30,096 nucleotides of DNA from a virus, in the IMG/VR virus record IMGVR_UViG_3300048121_000708, positions 1 to 30,096 of that record; one strand, 5' to 3'. Of this stretch, positions 20,613 through 29,200 are shown in pieces; position 1 is the stretch's first letter, and each line of letters starts with the position of its first letter. The notes beneath the pieces were generated by a model. It made no database searches and was not told where the DNA came from. It saw only the letters and a program-made list of their open reading frames with translations. A program made the position numbers and the translations under genes.

Positions 20613-21797
20613 ATGTCAGAAGTAAAAACAAATGAACCTGTTAAGCAGGAAGGTGAGTTTAAACTTAAAAAGAAAACTCCAAAAAAACTAACTAAAACAA
20701 GTGACGAGCCTGTTAAAGTTAACATTAAAGAACCTTTAGTTGAACTAGAGCCAGAGGTTAAAAAAGTAGTAATACCTAAAGAAAAAGAAGATGCCATTCA
20801 AATCGGAGAAACAAAGGAAGTATCTGTGGAAGAACCATCCGGAGATAGCATTAAGGTGGGAGAACAAGTACAAGAGCCCGTCGAAGATGTTAAAGAGTTT
20901 ACACCAATCAAAGAAGTTGAAGTAGTCAAGGTAGAAGCTGAGGTTAAAGAAGCGTTAAGAGATGAAAAAGTACTAGGCAAGCAATTACCTGAAAACATCG
21001 AAAAGCTAGTTAGCTTTATGGAGGAGACTGGTGGAACTATTGAAGACTATACAAGACTTAATGCTGATTACTCTAACGTTGATGACAAGACATTATTAAA
21101 AGAGTATTACAAAAAGAATAAACCTTATTTAGATAATTCAGATGTTGAGCTTCTATTAGAAGACTTTGATTATGATGAAGATCTAGACGAGGACAAAGAT
21201 ATACGCAAAAAGAAACTTGCGTTCAAAGAAGAAGTTGCAAAAGCTAAAGGCTTTTTAGAGGAAACAAAGGTTAAGTATTACGATGAAATCAAGTTGAGAT
21301 CAAACGTAAACCCTGATACTCAGAAAGCTACAGACTTTTTCAACCGATACAATAAGCAACAGGAAGTAGCTGAGCAACAACATAAGCAGTTCCAAGAAAG
21401 TACTAAACAGCTTTTTAACGATGATTTCGAAGGTTTCGATATTAAAGTCGGTGACAAGAACTATAAGTACAATATTCAGAACCGTGATAAAGTTGCAGAG
21501 AGCCAATCAAATATTAACAACCTTGTCGGGAAGTTCCTAGACTCTGATGGTAATGTTAGTGACACGAAAGGTTATCACAAAGCTATGTATGCTGCTGACA
21601 ACGTAGATAAAATAGCCTCTCATTTTTATGAGCAAGGAAAAGCTGATGCTGTAAAAGAAGTTATGAACAAATCAAAAAACTTAAGTGATACCAAAGCTAG
21701 GTCCACTCAAGGTGATGTGTTTGTTAACGGTTTTAAGGTTAAGTCTATTTCAGGCGCTGATTCTACAAAACTAAAAATAAAAACAAGAAAATTTTAA
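20613..21797 (+). CDS. Scaffold-like or head-interior protein
   Basis: A 394-residue, highly charged protein between portal and major capsid protein, the usual place for a scaffold. Residues 1-125 are low-complexity Lys/Glu/Val/Pro, probably disordered (EFKLKKKTPKKLTKTSDEPV, then repeated VKVE-type segments). Residues ~128-185 are helical and acidic (ENIEKLVSFMEETGGTIEDY ... KPYLDNSDVELLLEDFDYDE). A coiled region follows to ~285, then a C-terminal part ending FVNGFKVKSISGADSTKLKI plus KTRKF, which may bind capsid subunits. No protease gene or clear cleavage signal is visible. Alternatively it is a head-packaged cargo protein. Family identity is not certain; the position and composition support scaffold best. 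Confidence 0.65.
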   Translation: MSEVKTNEPVKQEGEFKLKKKTPKKLTKTSDEPVKVNIKEPLVELEPEVKKVVIPKEKEDAIQIGETKEVSVEEPSGDSIKVGEQVQEPVEDVKEFTPIKEVEVVKVEAEVKEALRDEKVLGKQLPENIEKLVSFMEETGGTIEDYTRLNADYSNVDDKTLLKEYYKKNKPYLDNSDVELLLEDFDYDEDLDEDKDIRKKKLAFKEEVAKAKGFLEETKVKYYDEIKLRSNVNPDTQKATDFFNRYNKQQEVAEQQHKQFQESTKQLFNDDFEGFDIKVGDKNYKYNIQNRDKVAESQSNINNLVGKFLDSDGNVSDTKGYHKAMYAADNVDKIASHFYEQGKADAVKEVMNKSKNLSDTKARSTQGDVFVNGFKVKSISGADSTKLKIKTRKF

Positions 21798-21813
21798 CTA
21801 AAAAACACAAATT

Positions 21814-23250
21814 ATGGCGAGTACTTTAACTCCAACATTTGGTAGTATTATCCCGAGTCAAAAGCAGGAATTGCTAAACTCTAACTACCTACAATTTAAC
21901 AGTGACGCTGCTGGCGACACTAACACATTTGCACAACAATACTTACCTGAGATCTACGAACAAGAAGTAGAGCGTTACGGAAACAGAACTTTATCTGGGT
22001 TCTTACGTATGGTTGGTGCTGAAATGCCAATGACTTCTGACCAAGTTATTTGGTCTGAGCAAAACAGATTACACATCTCTTACGATAGCGTAGGAGTAGA
22101 CGCTACTGGATTAGAATTAACAATTCCTGTAAGTGCAACTGTAAAAAATGTTATATCTCCAAGATCTACTATCGTTGTATTAGATTCAACTACTGGATTA
22201 GAAGCTAAATGTTTAGTAACAGACTCTGACACTTCAACAGGTGTTTTAGCTGTACAACCTTACACTATCGCTAATCTTATAGGTTTTACAGATGGTGCTT
22301 TGAAAATATTTGTATACGGTTCTGAATACCAAAAAGGTGGATCTATTTCAGCTGGTGCAGTAGGTGCTAATGCAGGTACTCAATACGTAAGTGTTGATCC
22401 TCAGTTTACACAATACTCTAATTCACCAATTATCCTCAAAAGCCAATACGTAGTATCTGGATCTGATATGGCACAGATTGGATGGGTTGAAGTTGCAACT
22501 GAAGACGGAACATCTGGATACTTATGGTATTTAAAAGCTGAATCTGAAACTCGTTTACGTTTTGAAGATTACTTAGAAACATCTATGATTGAAGGTGAAA
22601 AAGTTGGAGCTGCTTCTGCCATCACTACTGGAAAAGGAACTGAAGGTTTGTTCGCTGCTGTAAGCGCGCGTGGAAACGTAAACGTTGGCTTTACGGCAAC
22701 TGATGGATTAGCTGATTTTGATGCTATCTTGAAAAATTTAGATACTCAAGGAGCAATTGAAGAAAACATGTTGTTCTTACAGAGACAAACATCTCTTGAT
22801 TTTGACGATATGTTAGCTAAGCTTTCTTTAGGTTCTGCCGGTGGTACTGGTTATGGTTTATTTGAAAATTCAGAAGAAATGGCTTTAAACCTAGGATTTA
22901 GCGGATTCCGTAGAGGATCTTACGATTTCTATAAGACTGACTGGAAATACTTAAACGATGCATCTACTCGTGGTGGAGCAGGTGGTAGTAACTCTGTTGA
23001 GGGTGTATTAATTCCTGCTGGAACTTCTACAGTTTACGATCAGATCTTAGGAACTAACATCCGTCGACCATTCTTACACGTACGATACAGAGCTTCACAA
23101 GCTGATGATCGTCGTATGAAGTCTTGGTTAACTGGTTCTGCTGGAGGAGCTTATACATCAACTTTAGATGCTATGGAAGTAAACTTCCTATCTGAAAGAT
23201 GTTTAGTAACTCAAGCTGCTAACAACTTCGTTCTTTTCAAAGGAGCATAG
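21814..23250 (+). CDS. Major capsid protein
   Basis: A 478-residue protein, the likely shell subunit, presumed HK97-fold. It starts MASTLTPTFGSIIPSQKQEL and has an N-terminal arm. 'LPEIYEQEVERYGNRTLSGFLRMVGAEMPMTSDQVIW' is at about 49-85 and a beta-rich insertion at ~100-170. 'ARGNVNVGFTATDGLADFDAILKNLDTQG' lies near 288-316, and an ending with 'EVNFLSERCLVTQAANNFVLFKGA' is typical of capsid proteins in crAss-like and marine Bacteroidetes phages. Codon usage is richer in C-ending codons (TTC, TAC, AAC, CGT) than in neighbours, consistent with high expression. It lies after the scaffold-like gene and before a strong terminator, as expected for an abundant product. Confidence 0.88.
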   Translation: MASTLTPTFGSIIPSQKQELLNSNYLQFNSDAAGDTNTFAQQYLPEIYEQEVERYGNRTLSGFLRMVGAEMPMTSDQVIWSEQNRLHISYDSVGVDATGLELTIPVSATVKNVISPRSTIVVLDSTTGLEAKCLVTDSDTSTGVLAVQPYTIANLIGFTDGALKIFVYGSEYQKGGSISAGAVGANAGTQYVSVDPQFTQYSNSPIILKSQYVVSGSDMAQIGWVEVATEDGTSGYLWYLKAESETRLRFEDYLETSMIEGEKVGAASAITTGKGTEGLFAAVSARGNVNVGFTATDGLADFDAILKNLDTQGAIEENMLFLQRQTSLDFDDMLAKLSLGSAGGTGYGLFENSEEMALNLGFSGFRRGSYDFYKTDWKYLNDASTRGGAGGSNSVEGVLIPAGTSTVYDQILGTNIRRPFLHVRYRASQADDRRMKSWLTGSAGGAYTSTLDAMEVNFLSERCLVTQAANNFVLFKGA

Positions 23251-23268
23251 TAATTTATCAATAATAAT

Positions 23269-23293
23269 CCCTGCCTTCGGGCGGGGGTTTTTT
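23269..23293 (+). terminator. Rho-independent terminator after the capsid gene
   Basis: The stem CCCTGCC (23269-23275) pairs with GGCGGGG (23280-23286), seven pairs with one T-G wobble, closing a TTCG tetraloop. A G and a run of six T residues follow (23288-23293). This is the clearest intrinsic terminator in the window, 19 bases after the capsid stop. It should limit readthrough from the capsid transcript into the downstream head-tail genes. Confidence 0.93.
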
Positions 23294-23296
23294 ATA

Positions 23297-23338
23297 TGAC
23301 ATTAGCCCCTTACTAGTTATATACTATGGCTATTGTCA
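23297..23338. promoter_or_regulatory. 42-bp dyad element, copy 2
   Basis: The arms are TGACATTAGCC (23297-23307) and GGCTATTGTCA (23328-23338), inverted at 10 of 11 positions, around a 20-bp spacer with ACTAGTTATATACTA. It starts just after the capsid terminator and ends about 30 bases before the next gene, an ideal place for a promoter or operator that restarts transcription. It matches the element at 336-378 in reverse orientation. It is not a terminator itself, since no T-run follows on either strand. Confidence 0.6.
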
Positions 23339-23346
23339 CAATTTTA

Positions 23347-23367
23347 AACTATTTAATTATATTATAT
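23347..23367 (+). repeat. 21-nt AT-rich gene leader, copy 2
   Basis: Identical over 21 bases to 20591-20611 and again one base before the ATG (23369). Here it directly follows the dyad element, so it would be the 5' end of any transcript started there. The shared sequence may set efficient translation in a host that does not depend on Shine-Dalgarno pairing. Confidence 0.6.
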
Positions 23368-23368
23368 C

Positions 23369-24196
23369 ATGGCTAAAAAAGCTACAAAAGCAGAAGAAAC
23401 AATTGAGGTTGCACCTCAAGAGGTAGCAGTTGAAACTGCACCAGTTCAAAAAACCACAAAACCAACGTGGGAAATCAAAGATAGAATATACTATCTTAAA
23501 GGTAATAAATCTCCTTTAACTTTAACAATACCTAGTAAGCATACACGTAAGCATGCTTTATTATACTTTGACCCTAAGTTAGGCACACAAAGGGAAATTA
23601 GATATGCAACTAACCAGAGTTCTCCACTTGTTGATGAACAAAAAGGGGAATGCACTATGGGTCATATAACTTTTAAAGATGGGGATTTAAAAGTTCCAAA
23701 AGAACAACAAAACTTACAAAAACTACTTTCACTTTACCACCCTTTAAAAGGTAAAATGTATGAAGAGTTTAGCGCTGTTGAAGAAGCAGAAGATCAATTA
23801 GATATTTTAGACCTTCAAATTGATGCTTTAAACGCAGCTAGATCAATGGACGTAGATCAAGCAGAAGCAATATTAAGAGTTGAACTAGGGTCTAAAGTTA
23901 ACTCAATGAGTTCTAAAGAGCTTAGAAGAGATTTGCTTTTATTCGCTAGACAAAACCCTGTATTATTTATAAACCTAGCTAACGATGAAAATGTTATGCT
24001 ACGTAACTTTGCTATCAGAGCTTCTGAAGCAGGCATAATTAAATTATCTCAAGATCAAAGAACTTTTACATGGGGATCAAACGGTAGAAAATTAATGAAC
24101 GTTCCATTTGATGAAAATCCTTATTCTGCATTTGCGGCTTTCTTAAAAACTGACGAAGGTGTAGAAATCTATAAGTCTATAGATAAAAAACTATAA
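23369..24196 (+). CDS. Conserved structural protein downstream of the capsid gene
   Basis: A 275-residue protein, first gene after the capsid terminator. A disordered N-terminus (KKATKAEETIEVAPQEVAVE) precedes a beta-rich domain, 'WEIKDRIYYLKGNKSPLTLTIPSKHTRKHALLYFDPKLGTQREIRYATNQ' (about 33-85). A helical half follows with 'QNLQKLLSLYHPLKGKMYEEF', 'EDQLDILDLQIDALNAARSM' and 'MSSKELRRDLLLFARQNPVLFINLANDENVMLRNFAIRASEAGI'. I recall similar proteins following the capsid gene in marine Bacteroidetes phages, where they are called structural. It could be a head decoration or head-completion factor. No enzyme motif is evident. A strong hairpin follows the gene. Confidence 0.75.
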   Translation: MAKKATKAEETIEVAPQEVAVETAPVQKTTKPTWEIKDRIYYLKGNKSPLTLTIPSKHTRKHALLYFDPKLGTQREIRYATNQSSPLVDEQKGECTMGHITFKDGDLKVPKEQQNLQKLLSLYHPLKGKMYEEFSAVEEAEDQLDILDLQIDALNAARSMDVDQAEAILRVELGSKVNSMSSKELRRDLLLFARQNPVLFINLANDENVMLRNFAIRASEAGIIKLSQDQRTFTWGSNGRKLMNVPFDENPYSAFAAFLKTDEGVEIYKSIDKKL

Positions 24197-24209
24197 AAAC
24201 AAGTAATAC

Positions 24210-24250
24210 TATAGTAGCTAGGTCACTTTAAACGTGGCCTAACTACTATA
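24210..24250. other. Long perfect-like hairpin between structural genes
   Basis: TATAGTAGCTAGGTCAC (24210-24226) pairs with GTGGCCTAACTACTATA (24234-24250) around a TTTAAAC loop: 17 positions with one mismatch and one G-T wobble. No T-run follows on either strand, so it is not a standard intrinsic terminator. It lies 13 bases after one stop and 18 bases before the next ATG. It could be an RNA-processing site, an mRNA-stabilising 3' structure or a protein-binding site. Confidence 0.7.
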
Positions 24251-24268
24251 ATTAATAAAAAATAAAAA

Positions 24269-25015
24269 ATGGCAGTAAGCGTAGACAAAGTATATAAAAC
24301 AGTCTTGTTCATATTAAACAAAGAACAAAGAGGTTATGTAACACCTGCTGAGTTTAATAGTATTGCAGAGCAGGTTCAGTTTCAAATATTTGAATCTTAC
24401 TTTCCAGACGGTAATCAACAATTTAGAAAAAACCAAACAAACGCTCAAAATGGCACTGAGTTTTTTGATATGTTTAAAGATATATCATATAAATTACATC
24501 CTTTTGAAAAAGAAGTATCTTTTACATACGACGCTGCTGAGGATGGGTTTACACAAACAACACCTGTAGCTGATGTATTATATAAAATAGGTGAGGTTAT
24601 ATCGAACTACACTAGCGTAAATCCTAGTTTAGCTTCTATAACACAACTAGTTAGTAAGTCAGATTTTAATAAGATTTCAAGATCAAAACTTACAGCTCCA
24701 GATAATAAAAATCCTTTATTCTTCACTACAAACACGGTGGGTAGCTTATTATTAAAAGTAGCTCCAACTCCAAACACTATAACAGTAAACGCATTAGTAA
24801 CTCCCACACCTCCTAACTGGAGTTTTACTACTGGAGGTTTAGGTCAATATATTTACAATCCAAATTTATCTATTGACTTTCAATTAGACGGTGCTGAGCA
24901 GACTCTACTAATACTAGAAATATTAAAGTATTTTGGAATAGTGATAAACGATCCAACAATAATTCAAGCGGCTTCACAGGAGGCTCAACAAATGGAAATT
25001 AACGAAAAAAGCTAA
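24269..25015 (+). CDS. Ring/collar-like head-tail adaptor protein
   Basis: A 248-residue protein. The N-terminus 'VYKTVLFILNKEQRGYVTPAEFNSIAEQVQFQIFESYF' (about 7-44) is a pattern I recall at the start of ring or collar proteins of crAss-like and related marine podoviruses. The middle includes a beta-rich domain with 'FEKEVSFTYDAAEDGFTQTTPVADVLYKIGEV' and 'SLLLKVAPTPNTITVNALVTPTPPNWSF'. The C-terminus returns to helix, 'QLDGAEQTLLILEILKYFGIVINDPTIIQAASQEAQQM'. The helix-barrel-helix layout fits an adaptor that stacks under the portal. It is followed within three bases by the next structural gene. The assignment is from resemblance and position; no structure was compared. Confidence 0.65.
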   Translation: MAVSVDKVYKTVLFILNKEQRGYVTPAEFNSIAEQVQFQIFESYFPDGNQQFRKNQTNAQNGTEFFDMFKDISYKLHPFEKEVSFTYDAAEDGFTQTTPVADVLYKIGEVISNYTSVNPSLASITQLVSKSDFNKISRSKLTAPDNKNPLFFTTNTVGSLLLKVAPTPNTITVNALVTPTPPNWSFTTGGLGQYIYNPNLSIDFQLDGAEQTLLILEILKYFGIVINDPTIIQAASQEAQQMEINEKS

Positions 25016-25018
25016 TAA

Positions 25019-26245
25019 ATGAGTTTAATAACTGAAACAAATCAACAATATTATCAAGGAGCTCAAGGCTTTAGAGGTGATAATACTACATTAGCTTTTA
25101 AAACTACATTTGATACAGATTTAGTTTTAGGAAGTTTTGATCCTGATAACATCAATTATTCTCTAAATAATTTTAAATTATATACTAGCTCTTCTGGATT
25201 ACCAGGTGATTACGAAGAGTATATTACAGAGTTTTCTGTTGTAGATAACGCTATAGTATTTCCTGCAGGTTCTGAACCAGCACTTGGTTTATACATAGTT
25301 GTTCAGTTAAAAAAACTAGACGGAGGACTTTATGGTAATGACGAAACCGCTAAAGCTTACGGTCAAATCGTTGAAGACAACTACGGTAGCTATTCTTATA
25401 TATCGTTAAACGACGCTATAGACAACTTCATGGTTGGTTACGTAGGTGATGGCAAGTTAATACAAACCGCTAAAAAATCAGATGTTTTGTTTTTTGCTAA
25501 AAGAGGTTTACAGGAGTTTAGTTACGACACTTTGAAAAGCGTAAAGACTTCAGAACTAACTATACCTCAAAGTTTAACTTTACCACTACCACAAGACTAC
25601 GTTAATTATGTTAGGACTTCTTGGACAGACAGAAGCGGTGTTAAGCATATAATATACCCAACAAACAATTTAACAAATAGTCCTTACTATACTAACATAC
25701 AAGACTCTAAAGGTATACCAACTCAGGATAACTTTGGAGAAAATGTAGAAGGCACTTCTCTTATACAAGAAAGATGGCATAGTAATAATAATCAAGAACT
25801 TAATGATTACCTAGCAGAAAGCCCAGATACTTTAGGGTTTAACTTTAGAGGCAATGGAGATTTTATATATTCGAACAATAGAAGACAGTATGGTTTAGAC
25901 CCTCAATACGCTCAAACAAATGGTTATTTCAACTTAAACGAAAGAGAAGGTAAAATGTCTTTTTCTAGTGGATTAGTTGGTGAGCTTATATTGCTAGAAT
26001 ATATCTCTGACGGCTTAGCATACGATACAGATACTAAGATACCAAAATTAGCAGAAGATGCGTTATATGCACACATATTACATGCTATAATATCCACACG
26101 TGCTAATCAACCAGAATATGTAGTTCAAAGATTGAAAAAAGAAAAATCTGCTAAATTAAGAAATGCAAAAATAAGATTATCTAATATAAAGACTAGTGAA
26201 ATCACTCAAGTGATGAGAGGTAAGTCTAAATGGATTAAACACTAA
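25019..26245 (+). CDS. Tail ring/hub-like structural protein
   Basis: A 408-residue protein. It starts with a beta-rich domain (about 1-115), then 'SYISLNDAIDNFMVGYVGDGKLIQTAKKSDVLFFAKRGLQEFSYDTLKSVKTSELTIPQSLTLPLPQDYVNYVRTSW' (about 128-205), a strongly patterned stretch common to structural proteins upstream of the large tail protein in marine podoviruses, from memory. Later 'LLEYISDGLAYDTDTKIPKLAEDALYAHILHAIISTRANQPEYVVQRLKKEKSAKLRNAKIRLSNIK' (about 322-390) is helical and basic, as in gp4-like or ring adaptor proteins. The likely position is between collar and tail. The next gene starts six bases after the stop. Confidence 0.65.
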   Translation: MSLITETNQQYYQGAQGFRGDNTTLAFKTTFDTDLVLGSFDPDNINYSLNNFKLYTSSSGLPGDYEEYITEFSVVDNAIVFPAGSEPALGLYIVVQLKKLDGGLYGNDETAKAYGQIVEDNYGSYSYISLNDAIDNFMVGYVGDGKLIQTAKKSDVLFFAKRGLQEFSYDTLKSVKTSELTIPQSLTLPLPQDYVNYVRTSWTDRSGVKHIIYPTNNLTNSPYYTNIQDSKGIPTQDNFGENVEGTSLIQERWHSNNNQELNDYLAESPDTLGFNFRGNGDFIYSNNRRQYGLDPQYAQTNGYFNLNEREGKMSFSSGLVGELILLEYISDGLAYDTDTKIPKLAEDALYAHILHAIISTRANQPEYVVQRLKKEKSAKLRNAKIRLSNIKTSEITQVMRGKSKWIKH

Positions 26246-26251
26246 AATTAA

Positions 26252-29200
26252 ATGGCACAAGCAAGAAACACTTTTGTAAGAAGTAAGTTAAATAAAGACT
26301 TAGATGCTAGGTTGCTTCCTCAGGGAGAGTATAGAGACGCTTTTAACGTTCAAGTTAGTAAGTCTGAAGGATCTAGCGTTGGTTCTTTAGAAAATGTTCT
26401 TGGAAATTACAAGGTTTTAGATTTAAACGAGTTAACAGGCGTATCAAATTTATCTTGTATAGGTGAAATTAAAGACGAATCTAGTGGTTTCGTTTATTTG
26501 TTTTTAACAAATAATGAATTAACTTCATATAATGTTAACGCTGATAACTTTATAGTTAGATATAACACTTTAGGAGAAGGATTGTCTTTTGCTAATATAC
26601 TTGTGCAAGGATCTTTTTTAAATTTTTCTACTAAGTTTAACATTTACGGGATTAATATTCTAGAAGGCTTGCTCTTCTGGACAGACAACCATAATCAACC
26701 TAGAGTTATTAACACTGCTCTAGCTGAATCATCAATACTTCATTACGTTAACGAAGATCAAATATCTGTAGCTAAATACAATCCTTATAAGTCTATAGAA
26801 TTATATGATATTTTGTCTGACGAGCCAGAGACTACAATGCATGATGTTACTTCTAAGTTCTATCCTAATGGAGGTTCAGGTTCTGTTTCTGGAACATACA
26901 ACGGTACTGATGAGATCGTGTTAACAAACGTTGTAGGTAACTTAGTAGATTCACTATCAACAACACCTTATAATACTGGCGCGGTTTTTAGCTATGTCGA
27001 TCCTACTGGAAACATTGTAAATACAACTCAAAAAATCGATAGATTCACTTACGCAGATTCCACGACAAATCCTTCTGTAACAGAACCTACTTGGACAATT
27101 GAACTAGATGGACCTACAAACGTAACACTTACAGATGGTCAAGAAGTTATTTTTAATGCCAATAAATACTATGATTCAACATTTGCGGGTGATCCTGATT
27201 ATTTAGAAAGTTTATTTCCTAGGCTTTCTTACAGATTTAGATTTGAGGACAACGAGCATTCTCTAATAGCTCCATTTACACAAATAGCTTTTATACCAAA
27301 ACAAGATGGTTATTTTTTATATACACCAAATTATTTAACAGATCAAAACACAAATTACAACGGCTTACAAGAGGTTAACGATCAAGACTCGACTTACGCT
27401 AGTACTATAGTTAGCTTTGTTGAAAATAAAGTTAATAAAATAAAATTAAAAATACCGTTACCATCTTCAGCAGACACTCTTAGAAACAACTTTAAAGTAA
27501 AGGAATTAGATATATTATTCAAAGAGTCAGACGGTTTAGCTGTTAAGCTTATTGACACTATTTCAATAGAAGAAATTGAAACTAAAGCGGGTAGCGATAC
27601 TTTTTTTGAGTATAACTATTTATCTAAAAAACCCTACAAAACATTACCATCTGGAGATCTAACTAGGGTTTATGATAAAATACCAGTTAGAGCTTTTTCT
27701 CAAGAAATAATTAGTAATAGAATTGTTTATGGAAACTTCCAAGATAAACATACTCCACTTAAAAGTATAAACTATAGTGTAACTGTTAGTCCAAAAGAAG
27801 ACTTTAACGTTGATGACAGCGCGGTTGGACCTGATCAAGATTACGTTTCCAAGGTAGAATACCCAAACCATACAATTAAACAGAACAGAAACTACCAAGT
27901 TGGTATAGTTTTACAGGATAAGTTTGGAAGAAGCTCTAGTGTAATACTATCTAATAGCACTGAAAAACTGTTAAATGCAGCTACAGGTTTAGCTTTTGGA
28001 GGAGACACTATTTACTCTCCTTATGTAGGTGAATCAACGCCACCTCAAGATTGGCCAGGTAATTCTTTGAAAGTCTTATTTAATGAGCCAATACTTCCAA
28101 CAGCTCCTGTGCCTAGTGGTGATTTACAAGGTTGGCCTGGTATATACAATGGAGATTCTACTAGCGCTGATTATAATCCACTAGGATGGTACTCTTATAA
28201 GATAGTTGTAAAACAAACAGAACAAGAATACTACAACGTTTATGCGCCAGGTATAATGGCTGCTTATCCTCAGAGACAAGGTCTAGAGTTGTCAAAAACT
28301 TCTCATATGGTTTTAATAGGTGATAATATAAACAAAGTGCCTAGAGATTTAAACTCGGTAGGTCCGGATCAAAAACAGTTTAGAAGTTCTGTTCAGCTAT
28401 ATGGAAGAGTTGAAAACAACGACTTAGGTGTTGATTGGCAAAACATAGCTTATCCTACTAATTTAGGAGACACTAATGATCAATATTATACAGGAAGAGA
28501 TTCTAACACGGTTTCAACTATTTCAACAGTTAACGACATGTTCGAATATGACCCAACATCTCCACCTAGACCTAATTATATACCACAGTTTTATCAATAC
28601 GAATCAAACCCTTTAATAGCTAGAATAAACACACCTAAACAAATAGGTCAAATTTCTACAACAAACTATTCTCCTGCAAGCGCAGAATCAAAACTCGACC
28701 AGACCACTACTCAAGGAAATCCAAACTTACAACTTCAAAACGTAGATGGAACTATATTAGTTAATTCAGTAATAAGTTCTCCAAAACTAGTTGAAGGTTT
28801 GTTAGTCGCAGATGTTGATGTTTTAAACGCACCATCTATAAAAATTAAAAACACTCAAGGTGTAGAGGTGTACGTAACTTTAGAAGCCGGTGACGTAATA
28901 ACATTTAAACCAGGTTTATGGACTGGCAGCGTAACTGACGATTCAGAAGGCTTACAAACGCCTGGTATACAATATCTAGCTGTTTACGAAACAGAACCTG
29001 TTGAAAGTTTATTAGATATATACTGGGAAACTTCAACCTCTGGTTTAATTTCTGACTTAAACAGTTTAATACTAAGTGAGACTGGTGGTGGAGCAGGTTT
29101 ATCACCAATAAACTCAACAGACTGGGATGAGGCTTTTTCTGTAGGAGATAAAATACTGTCAAGCGATTTTACTGTTCAAGATAACTTTGGAACAGCTATA

